A stretch of 64,000 nucleotides of DNA, from the NCBI RefSeq assembly GCF_900230225.1, contig NZ_OCNH01000004.1, forward strand, positions 408,708-472,707. Reading direction: 5' to 3'. Made by a program: the position numbers and the translations under genes. Each line of letters opens with the position of its first letter. The stretch's first letter is position 1. Below, in pieces: positions 18,272-27,806 of this stretch. The notes beneath the pieces were generated by a model. The model made no database searches, was not told the origin of the DNA, and saw nothing but the letters and a program-made list of their open reading frames with translations. This DNA comes from Spirosoma fluviale (GTDB taxonomy: Bacteria > Bacteroidota > Bacteroidia > Cytophagales > Spirosomataceae).

Positions 18272-21200
18272 TTAGTTCATCAGTTGATCGAACGTCAGGC
18301 TGATGTAATAGGTCGACCCAACGTACGAACTACCATACGCCTGGAAGTAAGGCTTCCCGAACAGGTTGGTTGCACCCACTTTCACAATCGACTTAAGGCT
18401 CGATACCTTGTAGTTAACCTGCGCATCGAAATTGCTGATAGCCGGTACAATTGTTTTCTCGTACAAATTCGGAACCAGTTCGGTAGGTACCGCAAAACCC
18501 TCCCAGGTAAACGAATCCTGATGTTTAAAGGCAACAGCAAAGCCAATATTCGAGCTGGCCATAGGCCGTTTGCTAAAGCCTAAGTTCCAGCGATATTCCG
18601 GCGTGTTGAATCCCGACGTCTGTAACTCCGCCGTGGGCGTAAAGTTATTGAGCTTATTGTTAGCCAGATTACCGGATATACCATAGCCCTTTGGCAACTG
18701 GTAATTCAGCCCCAGTGCCCAACCCGATGTATTGATTTTTTCGCTGCTGTTGGCAGGCATCGAATACGCATTACGCGTACCGCCACTCAACACACCAGAT
18801 GCCAGCGGCAGCCCCGCAGCTACGGGAGCCGTCGGCTGAAGCAGAATAACACTTCCAATGAAGTTTGTATAAACACTGTAGTAATAATAAGCATCAATAA
18901 ACAGACGCTTACCAAGTACGCTCCGGTAACCAATTTCATAACTGGCCACCCGCTCTGGCTTGAATGCCTGACGCTGGTAGGGTTTCAGGTTACCGATATT
19001 GCTGTTAATGGCTACGGCCGTCACGGCATTATTAATGTTAGCAGCGATCTGGCCGGGCAGTACCGTTGGCAAGGTAGTGGCAACGCCGTTCTGAATAGCG
19101 GCTGCGGCTGCGCTGGCCGGAATCTGCCCAGCGGCTACAGCGGCATTCACCTGTGCAGTAACGGCGGCTGTTACCTGCGCAGTCACCTGTTGCGTAATGA
19201 GCTGTACCGCTGCCTGCTGCACGGCCGTATTGGAGGCACTGGCTGTGATAGCAGCACCGATAGCGGTTACGTCAGTACGCGAGTAGGAGTTAGCCAGATT
19301 GTAGCGATCCGAAAACTCAGGTAAACCACCAATCAGGCGGGCTAGTGGAGTTTTTAGGTCGATGTACTGGTTTTGCGTGGTTGGAATACGGAAACCGGTC
19401 TGGTACGACAACCGGATATTATGTTCACCGAAGGTTGCCACAGCCGATACACGGGGCGTAAACTGACCCTCGAAATTCTGGTTTTTGTCGTAGCGGGTCG
19501 AAGCCGTCAATTTCAGGTGTTCGTTGAATAACGACTTGCTGGCCTGTAAGAATCCACCGAACTCCGTAATGCCAATAGTGCCATTGCGGCCGGCAGCCTG
19601 GTCTGCAAAGAGCGTCCCCTCCGAAGCCAGCTGGTACTGCCGGTAATTGGCTCCCACCAGTACATCGGCAAATTTGATCTGATTCTTGAAGTTGTACAAC
19701 CCTTCAACGTGGTATAGGTTCGATTTGTCGGAGAAAGCTCCGCCCCCCTGGCTGATGGGTGTCGAGTTTAATTTATTGTACAAAGTCGTATAGGCTTCGG
19801 TACCGGGTATCGGGCGACCCTGATCGGCTACGCCACGGGCAGCCAACTGGGCCGCATCATCCGTCTGACCGGCTCCCCGAGCAGCGGCATAAGCCCCAAC
19901 GTACTGCCCAAACCAGGTAGCACTTGGTTTCCAGGCTTCATTAAAGCCAATGCTGGCCAAACCCGCCGTAAATGATTTACCCGAACGCTCCTGCGTCGTG
20001 TAAGCACGTATCATAAAGTTATCGCCACGCAGTTCGAGTTTAGCCTGGGCTATGCTGAAATCCCGTAACGAATACCGCCCGGTGGCCGTATAAACGGTTG
20101 TTCCGGTGCCGTAATTCAACTGGCCAATGGCTTCGATTTTATCCGTAATCCGGTAGTGCAACGCCCCGTTGAACTTAAAACTTTTGGTATTGTAATCAAC
20201 CAGATTTGCTTCGGGGTAACCCGTACGGCTGACGTTAACGTTAGGCAATATGTTTAAGGCAGCCGCCGGCAGAAGGCCCGCACCAATCAACGCCTGACCC
20301 ACGGTCCGCATGTTTTGCTGGTTTTCATCGCCATATACGTTCACTCCATCGTAGTTGATAGCCGTACCCGCTCCCCGGTTGGGATCAGAACTTCCACCAC
20401 CGTTCAGGTTCGTATAATTCGTTGCTTCCCAATCCTTCGCCTTTATGTAAGACAGGTTCATCTTGAAAGCGAACTTGTTGTTGAACGCTTTGGCGTACCG
20501 AATTGAGGCATCGTAAAAACCCGTCGTGGACGTTGTCCGATTCGACGCATCCATAAAACCTGTTTTCACGTTGGCGCTCAACCCCTGATACAGGAACGGA
20601 CTTTTGCTATTGATCAGAATCAATCCCTGAATGGCATTGGGGCCGTAGAGAGCAGAAGCTGCACCGGGCAAAATCTCCACGCTTTCAACGTCCTGCTCCG
20701 GAACACCCACGATATTGTCGACCGGGAAGTTCAGGCCCGGTGCCGAGTTGTCCATACCATCGATCAACTGAACCGTGCGCGGGTTACCCGTTGCGCCAAA
20801 GCCCCGTAGGTTTATCGACTTGAACAACATCCCCTGGGTAGCCACATCGACCCCTTTTACGTTGGCCAATCCATCATAAAAGTTAGCTGACGGAGTAGAC
20901 TGAATAGCCCGAATATCCATTTTCTCGACGGATACCGGCGATTTCAATACGCTTTCTTCGACCCTTGATGCCGATACAACTACCTCCTGGCCAATGGTGA
21001 CCTGTTCCTTCAAACTTACCTTTAAGTCTGTTCGGTTGCCATTAATGACGTATTCTTCCGTCTCAAAACCAACACCAGAGATGGCAATGGTAAACGGTGT
21101 TGGCGTGTTTGTGGTGAAGGAAAAATTTCCTTGTTGGTCGGTAATGGTGCCGATGACCTTCCCTTTTACAGCGATACTTATGCCCGCCAACTCTTCTTTT

Positions 21201-21310
21201 CTATCATCGGCAATTACTTTTCCGGCTACTTTCGTTTGAGCTACTGCGTTGAAACTCAACACGCAAAATAGTCCCATTAATAGAAGTAAATAAGTAGTAA
21301 AATGTTTCAT
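18272..21310 (-). CDS. TonB-dependent outer-membrane receptor with carboxypeptidase-like regulatory domain
   Basis: This 1012-residue protein starts with a clear signal peptide (MKHFTTYLLLLMGLFCVLSF...AVAQ). A CarboxypepD_reg-like domain follows (residues ~25-105), then EQVTIGQEVVVSASRVEE as TonB box and the plug domain (~115-230: INLRGFGATGNPRTVQLIDG, VESVEILPGAASALYGPNA). The barrel ends in YYISLTFDQLMN. No SusD partner follows, so this is a stand-alone receptor of the OmpA/siderophore-like rather than SusC type; the ligand is unknown. Oddity: residues ~685-775 form an Ala/Val/Gln/Thr-rich stretch (QVTAQVTAAVTAQVNAAVAA and similar) that looks like an amplified surface loop. Confidence 0.93.
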   Translation of the reverse strand: MKHFTTYLLLLMGLFCVLSFNAVAQTKVAGKVIADDRKEELAGISIAVKGKVIGTITDQQGNFSFTTNTPTPFTIAISGVGFETEEYVINGNRTDLKVSLKEQVTIGQEVVVSASRVEESVLKSPVSVEKMDIRAIQSTPSANFYDGLANVKGVDVATQGMLFKSINLRGFGATGNPRTVQLIDGMDNSAPGLNFPVDNIVGVPEQDVESVEILPGAASALYGPNAIQGLILINSKSPFLYQGLSANVKTGFMDASNRTTSTTGFYDASIRYAKAFNNKFAFKMNLSYIKAKDWEATNYTNLNGGGSSDPNRGAGTAINYDGVNVYGDENQQNMRTVGQALIGAGLLPAAALNILPNVNVSRTGYPEANLVDYNTKSFKFNGALHYRITDKIEAIGQLNYGTGTTVYTATGRYSLRDFSIAQAKLELRGDNFMIRAYTTQERSGKSFTAGLASIGFNEAWKPSATWFGQYVGAYAAARGAGQTDDAAQLAARGVADQGRPIPGTEAYTTLYNKLNSTPISQGGGAFSDKSNLYHVEGLYNFKNQIKFADVLVGANYRQYQLASEGTLFADQAAGRNGTIGITEFGGFLQASKSLFNEHLKLTASTRYDKNQNFEGQFTPRVSAVATFGEHNIRLSYQTGFRIPTTQNQYIDLKTPLARLIGGLPEFSDRYNLANSYSRTDVTAIGAAITASASNTAVQQAAVQLITQQVTAQVTAAVTAQVNAAVAAGQIPASAAAAAIQNGVATTLPTVLPGQIAANINNAVTAVAINSNIGNLKPYQRQAFKPERVASYEIGYRSVLGKRLFIDAYYYYSVYTNFIGSVILLQPTAPVAAGLPLASGVLSGGTRNAYSMPANSSEKINTSGWALGLNYQLPKGYGISGNLANNKLNNFTPTAELQTSGFNTPEYRWNLGFSKRPMASSNIGFAVAFKHQDSFTWEGFAVPTELVPNLYEKTIVPAISNFDAQVNYKVSSLKSIVKVGATNLFGKPYFQAYGSSYVGSTYYISLTFDQLMN

Positions 21311-21527
21311 AGGTTTCCTTTTGTCAATTACGTGTCTTTTTTACGCTTGCTACTTTGCTATAAACTTACGCATAAGTCTTCTTTTTGTACAAATCTTTCT
21401 TTTAATTATTAATTGTCTGTCTACTCTATATACATGACTTTGTTTATTGACGGACATGCAGTTAGTAAAACACAACCCCTAGTTACTTTACAATCAGACC
21501 ATTTTCCCTTCATAATCTTTCTGCTGT

Positions 21528-22886
21528 ATGACAACGGAATCTAACCAGGATCGCCGGAATTTTTTAAAAACTTCCGGCTTATTAACAGGTAGTGCTCTAC
21601 TGGGTAGCTTACCATTTCAGGCTCAGGCCATGAGCAAAGGTCCAGGCTATCACTTCTCTGTGAATGACACCATTAAAGTGGCGCTCATCGGATGCGGAGG
21701 CCGTGGAACAGGAGCCGCGCAACAGGCACTCAACACAAAGCAAAACGTTAAGATCGTTGCCCTGGCCGATGCCTATCGGGATCGGCTGGACGATGCCTAC
21801 AAAGCACTGACCGAACGGGGTTTGAAAGCTGCCGATGGTACGCCCAAAGTAGACGTGCCCGAAGATCATAAATTTGTAGGTTTCGACGCGTACAAACAGG
21901 CGATGGCCCTGGCCGATGTGGTTATTCTGGCGACTCCTCCAGGCTTCCGACCAAGCCATTTTGAAGAAGCTGTTCGTCAGAACAAGCAGGTGTTTATGGA
22001 GAAACCCGTAGCCACCGATGCACCGGGCGTTCGACGGGTACTGGCCGCTGCCGAGGAAGCCAAGCGGAAAAAACTGAACGTAGTCGTTGGTTTACAGCGT
22101 CGCTATCAGCCCAGCTACCGCGATATGATCAAGCGTATTCACGATGGCGCACTAGGCGAAATCGTGGGCGGATCGGTCTATTGGGTAAGTGGTGGCGTGT
22201 GGCAGAAGCCCCGCAAACCCGGCCAGACAGAAATGGATTACCAGATGCGCAACTGGTATTACTTCAACTGGCTCTGTGGCGACCATATCACGGAGCAGCA
22301 CGTTCATAACATCGACGTAGCTAACTGGGTGAAAAACAGTTATCCCGTTTCCTGTCAGGGTACCGGTGGCCGTCAGGTAAGAAACGGTAAAGACTACGGC
22401 GAAATCTTCGACCACCACATTGTCGATTTCGTGTATGCCGATGGTACAACCATCAACAGCCAGTGCCGCCACTACGAAGGTACTTATAGCCGGGTAGACG
22501 AAATGTTCCTCGGTACCAAAGGCAAGGTTGAGGGTATGGAGAAGAAAAGCAGCGCCCTGATGAGCTACAGCGGCCAGGCGATGTACACGCACAACGCGAA
22601 AGAAGATGGCAACCCGTACCAGATCGAACACGACGAACTGTTCGACGCCATTGCCAAAGGCCAGTACAAATTTGCCGATGCCGAGCGCGTTGCCAAAAGT
22701 ACCATGACCTCCATCATGGGTCGTATGGCTACGTACTCCGGCAAAGTGGTGAAATGGGACGAAGCCTTAAGCTCACAAATCGACCTGTTCCCGGCAACAC
22801 TCGCCTGGGATGCCATGCCCAAGAGCCTGCCCGATGCCAATGGATTGTATCAGATTGCCGTACCCGGTAAAACAGTGACGGTGTAA
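21528..22886 (+). CDS. Tat-exported Gfo/Idh/MocA family oxidoreductase
   Basis: The 452-residue protein has a twin-arginine signal (DRRNFLKTSG, then a hydrophobic stretch and AQAMS). The Rossmann fold opens with IKVALIGCGGRGTGAAQQAL and continues with VKIVALADAY; the family catalytic EKP sits in VFMEKPVATDAPGVR. The C-terminal half (GGSVYWVSGGVWQKPRKPGQ, WNYYFNW-like segments, EQHVHNIDVANW) is typical of the large secreted branch of Bacteroidota and Planctomycetota. The expected role is periplasmic NAD(P)-dependent oxidation or reduction of a sugar or sugar derivative; the substrate is unknown. It is transcribed divergently from the TonB receptor at 18272-21310, which could supply its substrate (inference). 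Confidence 0.92.
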   Translation: MTTESNQDRRNFLKTSGLLTGSALLGSLPFQAQAMSKGPGYHFSVNDTIKVALIGCGGRGTGAAQQALNTKQNVKIVALADAYRDRLDDAYKALTERGLKAADGTPKVDVPEDHKFVGFDAYKQAMALADVVILATPPGFRPSHFEEAVRQNKQVFMEKPVATDAPGVRRVLAAAEEAKRKKLNVVVGLQRRYQPSYRDMIKRIHDGALGEIVGGSVYWVSGGVWQKPRKPGQTEMDYQMRNWYYFNWLCGDHITEQHVHNIDVANWVKNSYPVSCQGTGGRQVRNGKDYGEIFDHHIVDFVYADGTTINSQCRHYEGTYSRVDEMFLGTKGKVEGMEKKSSALMSYSGQAMYTHNAKEDGNPYQIEHDELFDAIAKGQYKFADAERVAKSTMTSIMGRMATYSGKVVKWDEALSSQIDLFPATLAWDAMPKSLPDANGLYQIAVPGKTVTV

Positions 22887-22901
22887 GGAAATTCAGCACG
22901 C

Positions 22902-23002
22902 GTAGAGACGCAATACCTTGCGTCTTTTTTTATCGAAACAGAGAGACGCAATACCTTGCGTCTTTTCTTATCGAAACAGAGACGCAAGGTATTGCGTCTC
23001 TA
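22902..23002. repeat. Cluster of three palindromic GACGCAATACC-type repeats
   Basis: Two direct copies and one inverted copy of AGACGCAATACCTTGCGTCT (22906-22925, 22944-22963, 22979-22998) are separated by near-identical spacers (TTATCGAAACAG). Each copy is itself a palindrome, and the whole block is flanked by GTAGAGACGC and GCGTCTCTAC, so it can fold as one long hairpin. It looks like a REP/MITE-type intergenic repeat; it is not a CRISPR. Confidence 0.8.
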
Positions 23003-23023
23003 CAAACAAGGGTTAACTGCTTT

Positions 23024-23046
23024 AGGGCTGTTAGCCCTTTTGTTTT
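23024..23046 (+). terminator. Rho-independent terminator
   Basis: AGGGCT-GTT-AGCCCT followed by TTTGTTTT, downstream of the Gfo/Idh/MocA gene and of the repeat cluster. Confidence 0.75.
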
Positions 23047-23115
23047 AACCCTTCAGATGCAGCCTCACCGCCCGTATCGGATACGAGTCAAACCATATTT
23101 ACGACTCGCGATTCT

Positions 23116-24153
23116 CTAAAAGTCGGCCGACTGCCACTTTCTCAACTGCCCTTTTTTATTCTCCAGAATGAGCAGTTTCACATCCGGAAAGCGCTTAATT
23201 AGTCGGCGGCTTTTCGTGAGGCCGGCCACGCTGAATACTTTGGTGAGCGCGTCGGCGCGGTAGCCGTCTGGAGCCAGCACCGTTGCCCGGACGAAGTGCC
23301 GCAACCCCAAACCCGAGCGCGGATTCATGATGTGTGAATAGCGTCGGCCTTTGTGTTCCAGAAAGCGATAGGTGTCGCCGGACGTGGTGATGGCAGCTTT
23401 TCGGATTAAGATCGTTTTGGTATCGGCATCGCCAGATTGGCCGGAACCAATCTCAACGCGCCACCCCCGGCTGCCCGGAGGAGCCTCATCGGCCAGAATA
23501 TCCCCGCCAATATCGACCAGCGACGAATGAATCCCATACCGATGGAGAACCTTCTGCGCTTCATCGACGGCAAACCCCTGCCCTATTCCACCAACGTCCA
23601 GCCGCATACCCGGTCGGCGCAATCGTACGGAGTGCGTTGCACTATCCAGTTCCATGAGTTTATACCCCACGGCCCGTCTGGCCCGACGCCGTTCCTTATC
23701 CGTTGGAAACTCCTTCCGCCGAACGGCCCGTCGCCAGAGTAGCGACAATGGCCCAACGGTTGGGTCGAAGCGCCCGTTTGAAAGCCGGGCGATGGTTTGC
23801 GCTTTCTGCAGAACCTCGAACAACTCCACCGAAACGGGCACCCACTTACCGGAACCTGCCGTTTGGGATAACCGATTGATTTCGGAGCCGTCCATGTAAT
23901 CGCTCATGATCTGGTTCAGCGAGTCCATCCGGGCCGAAACAGCCGTGTTTACCCGGTGTGCGGTCAGGCTGTCGGGGGCGTAGAAAATGACGTTGAACTG
24001 AGTACCCATCAGGCCCCGGCGAAAGATAAAGCGAGCTGTACCCGATTGAGCAAACGCACAGGACGGCCGGAGGAAGGTTACCAGGATTATACCGAGTAGA
24101 AAGCGAAAAGATAAACGTGTATTCAACGTATTTTTGCGGGGCAGTCTGACCAA
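23116..24153 (-). CDS. apbE: FAD:protein FMN transferase (ApbE family)
   Basis: About 345 residues. After a signal-like N-terminus (FLLGIILVTFLRPSCAFAQ) it has the ApbE features: RRGLMGTQFNVIFYA, LNQIMSDYMDGSEINRL, SNGRFDPTVGPLSLLWR, the LDVGGIGQGFAVDEA motif (equivalent of the K/GGxAKGxA region), SSLVDIGGDILADEA, and AITTSGDTYRFLEHKGRRYSHIMNPRSG near the end (metal/FAD site). ApbE flavinylates Thr residues of Rnf/Nqr and similar proteins on the outer side of the membrane. The start is uncertain: no ATG fits, so a TTG at 24153 or 24126 is assumed. It is divergent from the tiny membrane protein gene at 24166. Confidence 0.88.
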   Translation of the reverse strand: MVRLPRKNTLNTRLSFRFLLGIILVTFLRPSCAFAQSGTARFIFRRGLMGTQFNVIFYAPDSLTAHRVNTAVSARMDSLNQIMSDYMDGSEINRLSQTAGSGKWVPVSVELFEVLQKAQTIARLSNGRFDPTVGPLSLLWRRAVRRKEFPTDKERRRARRAVGYKLMELDSATHSVRLRRPGMRLDVGGIGQGFAVDEAQKVLHRYGIHSSLVDIGGDILADEAPPGSRGWRVEIGSGQSGDADTKTILIRKAAITTSGDTYRFLEHKGRRYSHIMNPRSGLGLRHFVRATVLAPDGYRADALTKVFSVAGLTKSRRLIKRFPDVKLLILENKKGQLRKWQSADF

Positions 24154-24165
24154 ATTGACTTACCC

Positions 24166-24369
24166 GTGGTTACTATAAAAAATAAATACATCCTGCTGGC
24201 CGCCGGATTCTGGCTATCGGGCCTGGCCCTGACGTTACTGGGTGCTTACGGAAAAAGCCATCAATGGGCCTCCACCGGTACTTTACTGACAATTGGCATT
24301 TCAGCGCAGGCCATTGGCTTCGGTTTTCTGGGATTCGCCATCATGCAGGCGGTTTTCAGGAAAAAGTAG
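24166..24369 (+). CDS. Small two-helix membrane protein
   Basis: 67 residues from a GTG start, no ATG available. Two hydrophobic helices (about residues 8-27 and 38-60) are joined by a short polar loop. The pattern helix-GAYGKSHQW-helix faintly recalls the N-terminal membrane region of GldL-like proteins, but that is only a resemblance. It is divergent from apbE with 12 bases between starts. Function unknown. Confidence 0.55.
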   Translation: MVTIKNKYILLAAGFWLSGLALTLLGAYGKSHQWASTGTLLTIGISAQAIGFGFLGFAIMQAVFRKK

Positions 24370-24408
24370 CCCGCTGATGATGACGATCATACCAGCGGGC
24401 CAGTTTCC

Positions 24409-24981
24409 TTAAGACTGGAACAAGTCCCGAATAACAAACTGGAAGTCGGGCACAACGGGTGCTGCCGAACAGACGTCTTCACCTTTATAAACCTTTATAT
24501 CATCGGGTGAGGTGTAGGCATATATCTTTTGTTGTTTCGGGGCGATATACCACACCAGTTTAACCCCCGCATCGAAGTAATCCTGTACTTTTTCAAGCAC
24601 ATCATTCTGCGATTCGGAGTCGGACAAAATCTCGATAGCAAGTGGCGGCATAAACCGTTTACCTGTTTTTGCATCTCGGATTTGCTCATCTGTAAAAACA
24701 GCTAAGTCAGGAATACGCTTACGGAAGGTATCAATGTAAGCATCTCCTTCCGATAACATCTCGGCGCCTTGCTGGTACAATTGTGTTTTGGCAAATGCCC
24801 GCATTAAAAACCGGGCAATAAACAACTCCTCCTGTTTCATAGATGGCTTTCGGATGATTCGCCCCCGGACAAACTCGTAGTTTGCATCCGTTTTTTTGCG
24901 CGAAAGCCATTTCTCAAACTCAGCAACCGTCTGCGGAGCCGATGGGCGTTTTCTGCGTGAAGGCATTGCGGTTGTTTCCAT
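24409..24981 (-). CDS. Uma2 family (DUF820) putative PD-(D/E)xK endonuclease
   Basis: 190 residues. The family core is visible: YEFVRGRIIRKPS near the N-terminus, IPDLAVFTDEQ and PPLAIEILSDSES followed by a Lys in VLEKVQDYFDAGVKLVWYI, giving the D-ExE-K layout of the Uma2 fold. These proteins are abundant in cyanobacteria and Bacteroidota; they are predicted nucleases of unknown role. Two starts are possible (24981 or 24966). It is a single gene with no partner evident. Confidence 0.88.
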   Translation of the reverse strand: METTAMPSRRKRPSAPQTVAEFEKWLSRKKTDANYEFVRGRIIRKPSMKQEELFIARFLMRAFAKTQLYQQGAEMLSEGDAYIDTFRKRIPDLAVFTDEQIRDAKTGKRFMPPLAIEILSDSESQNDVLEKVQDYFDAGVKLVWYIAPKQQKIYAYTSPDDIKVYKGEDVCSAAPVVPDFQFVIRDLFQS

Positions 24982-25049
24982 GTTGAGTGTTGCTGTTTAT
25001 CAAAGATACTGATTTTGACCAGAGTAGTTGTCGATGTTCTTTTTGATCG

Positions 25050-26129
25050 CTACACCTGAGCCACTTTACCGCGCAGGTACATATCGGCCAGTACCAGCGC
25101 GGCCATGGCTTCTACAATGGGCACAGCGCGCGGAACCACGCAGGGGTCGTGCCGCCCCTTGCCCGACACCGTTACCGGCTGGCCATTTACATCCACGCTA
25201 TCCTGATCCTGCATGATGGTAGCTACCGGCTTAAACGCCGTTCGGAAGTAAATATCTTCGCCGTTGCTGATGCCGCCCTGGATACCGCCCGACTGATTGG
25301 TTTTAGTACGCACCCGCCCCGATTCCTCGGTGTAGAATTCATCATTGTGCTGAGAACCCCGCAGCGCGACACCCGCAAATCCGCTGCCGTACTCAAAGCC
25401 CTTTACGGCGTTGATGCTGAGCATGGCTTTACCCAGCTCCGCGTGGAGTTTATCGAAAACGGGTTCCCCCCAACCGGCGGGCGCACCCGTAATGACGCAA
25501 TCGACAATACCGCCAATGGAATCGCCCTGCTTCCGGATATCATCGATGTACTGAAACATCTGCTCGGCCGTTTCGGGGTCGGGGCAGCGAACGGCGTTTT
25601 CTTCGGCCAGCGCCAGATTTAACTCCGTGTAATTTTTCTCCAGTTTGAGTGTGCCCACCTGCGACACATACGCCTGAATCTGAACACCCTGCTGGGCGAG
25701 GAGCAATTTAGCAACGGCTCCGGCAGCTACCCGAGCCGCCGTTTCCCGCGCCGACGACCGTCCGCCACCCCGATAATCGCGGGTGCCGTATTTGGCCTGG
25801 TAGGTGTAATCGGCGTGCGACGGACGAAACTGTTCGGAAATATGGCCGTAATCTTTGCTCCGCTGGTCGGTGTTGCGGATAACCAGCGCAATGGGCGTTC
25901 CCTGCGTGTGGCCGTCGAACACACCCGACAGCACCTCAAACTCGTCGGCCTCGCGCCGTTGGGTGGTAATACGCGACTGGCCGGGTTTGCGCCGGTCTAA
26001 TTCGTGCTGGATAAAATCGGTATCGAACGGTAATCCCGCCGGACAGCCATCAATCACAACGCCAATGGCTGGCCCGTGCGACTCACCGAATGTAGAAATC
26101 TTAAACTGAACTCCGTATGTGCTACTCAT
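25050..26129 (-). CDS. aroC: Chorismate synthase
   Basis: The 359-residue protein has the normal length. It shows the signatures GESHGPAIGVVIDGCPAG near the N-terminus, RPSHADYTYQAKYGTRDYRGGGRSSARETAARVAAGA (signature 2 and FMN contacts), and SGGIQGGISNGEDIYFR and RHDPCVVPRAVPIVEAM toward the C-terminus. It makes chorismate from 5-enolpyruvylshikimate-3-phosphate with reduced FMN, the last step of the shikimate pathway, in the cytoplasm. It is not linked to other aro genes here. Confidence 0.97.
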   Translation of the reverse strand: MSSTYGVQFKISTFGESHGPAIGVVIDGCPAGLPFDTDFIQHELDRRKPGQSRITTQRREADEFEVLSGVFDGHTQGTPIALVIRNTDQRSKDYGHISEQFRPSHADYTYQAKYGTRDYRGGGRSSARETAARVAAGAVAKLLLAQQGVQIQAYVSQVGTLKLEKNYTELNLALAEENAVRCPDPETAEQMFQYIDDIRKQGDSIGGIVDCVITGAPAGWGEPVFDKLHAELGKAMLSINAVKGFEYGSGFAGVALRGSQHNDEFYTEESGRVRTKTNQSGGIQGGISNGEDIYFRTAFKPVATIMQDQDSVDVNGQPVTVSGKGRHDPCVVPRAVPIVEAMAALVLADMYLRGKVAQV

Positions 26130-26225
26130 GCTGCTGACTGGGGAATGCCTCCCCGCTTTTAATTAACTCCAGGATATTGACCTGTTAAGGGAACAACCCC
26201 TAAGCTCATTCCCTTTATTTTTCTG

Positions 26226-27677
26226 CTATCGCTTAATCAATACAAACACCATCCCCACTAACATCAACATAATTAATACGTTAGCCACAGATCGAATCAA
26301 GGCAGACACACTAACGGGTTGCTGGCTGCTGTCCATCAATTCAATACCGGTATACAGCGAATTGCCGACCGGGGCACCCGGAATAGCCTCGCCATTGGCA
26401 ATCGCTTCGCCAGTTGGTATACTGACGGCATTGGCAACAGCCTCTTCAGTACCGCCAACCCGAAGCGCCAACTGGGGCCTGAGGGTATCATAGCGGGCTC
26501 TTTGTGGGTCGAAGTAAATCCATTGAAAGTGATTTGCCAACGAAACGGTGCCATTTTGATGAGGGACAACGAAATAGGTGAACGTTTTACGGCCCCGTAT
26601 TTCGTCGCCAGCGTGGTTTACCGTGTGCCGTTCTTCGGGTGGAAATATATCTAATTCCGTACGGTCATCCGGACTTGACGGCCCCGGCAGGGTTGCAATA
26701 TTGCCGCGTCCGGTAATGGAAAACGTATACCGCACGCTTTTACCTACCCCAACATTTTTCTTCTCCAGTCCTTCTTCCAACTGAAATGTCCCCACGGCTA
26801 CACGGCCCCGCAGCGGATGAACAGGCAACGGCCGGACGGTCACCGTGAGCGGCTGGCTGGTGAACCCAACAAGTTCGGGCTGCGACGCCGGGGGGCCAAC
26901 AACCGGCCGACGGCTGAGCTGAAGCGACACCGCAGGCAACCGTATGGTTTGACTCGACAAGGGAAAAAAGACGGACTCAAAGAGCCGATACTCCCGAAAC
27001 TTCTTATTGTTGATGACAACCGAAATAGGCTTCAGGTCATTAATTGGCACGTTTTCTTCCCAGGAATTAGCCGGACGGATTTTCCGGGTAATGCCCTGAA
27101 GCTGCTTGTCGAGGGCCTGAAAGCTGAGTTCGTACGGGTAGTTGTCAGCTACGAAAAATGATAAAGTCAGCGCAACGCCATCCCCGGCATAAAGTGACGG
27201 TTTTGAGGCCCGAAAAGACAGGAATGCAGCTCCGTTGGGTGCTATGTCGACCGTATTTGCTGTGGCGCTTTCGGGGGCAGCCAGCCCTGGAGTTGGCAAT
27301 ACAGTCAGCATGGCCCCATCGGAGTGAATGGTTTCACCATTGACAACGACGGAGAAGGGCATCAGCCGAAAACGACCGGGAGCACGTGCTTTATAATTCT
27401 GCGTAATCACCTGACTGGTAACCGACTTTCCATTTATTTCAAGGGGCGTCACGCTCGTGGAGGTACCTCTTTTTATAAAGCCCGGTATGTCTGGAAAGGC
27501 AATGGTAGCGCGGGTTTCGCTGTTCGGAATAATCAGCGAAATGGTAAAAGTCCGTTCAATCGGAAAACTGGTTTCCCCCAGTTCAATAGAAGCAACATTG
27601 TCAATAGATTGTGCAAAACCAACGGTTAGGACACAATAAAATAATACAAGAATATTTCGGAATATTACAAGGAACAT
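26226..27677 (-). CDS. BatD-like membrane protein
   Basis: The 483-residue protein has a short signal (LFYCVLTVGFAQ), a large periplasmic region of beta-sandwich type with the BatD pattern (SIELGETSFPIERTFTI, TSQVITQNYKARAPGRFRLMPFSVVVNG, VTVRPLPVHP, VGKSVRYTFSITGRGNIATLP), and one C-terminal membrane helix (VANVLIMLMLVGMVFVLIKR). BatD belongs to the Bacteroides aerotolerance family, usually with BatA/B/C and a MoxR ATPase; none of these is beside it, so this may be a stand-alone member. On the minus strand upstream, TACTTTTG (27694-27701) matches the -7 promoter consensus. Confidence 0.8.
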   Translation of the reverse strand: MFLVIFRNILVLFYCVLTVGFAQSIDNVASIELGETSFPIERTFTISLIIPNSETRATIAFPDIPGFIKRGTSTSVTPLEINGKSVTSQVITQNYKARAPGRFRLMPFSVVVNGETIHSDGAMLTVLPTPGLAAPESATANTVDIAPNGAAFLSFRASKPSLYAGDGVALTLSFFVADNYPYELSFQALDKQLQGITRKIRPANSWEENVPINDLKPISVVINNKKFREYRLFESVFFPLSSQTIRLPAVSLQLSRRPVVGPPASQPELVGFTSQPLTVTVRPLPVHPLRGRVAVGTFQLEEGLEKKNVGVGKSVRYTFSITGRGNIATLPGPSSPDDRTELDIFPPEERHTVNHAGDEIRGRKTFTYFVVPHQNGTVSLANHFQWIYFDPQRARYDTLRPQLALRVGGTEEAVANAVSIPTGEAIANGEAIPGAPVGNSLYTGIELMDSSQQPVSVSALIRSVANVLIMLMLVGMVFVLIKR

Positions 27678-27806
27678 TCTTATTTTTGAACAACAAAAGT
27701 ATGAGGTAAGCCGTTACGAGTTGAGGGATCAAAGTTACTAACGAACGAACTATCTATCCTCTTCTAAAACCCTTGAGCTTCTTTAAACGAAAAAAATGTT
27801 AAACCT

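Noticed and set aside
22902..23002. Possible CRISPR array (three similar repeats with similar spacing)
   Set aside because: Units are palindromes, one is inverted, and the spacers are nearly identical instead of unique; no cas genes.
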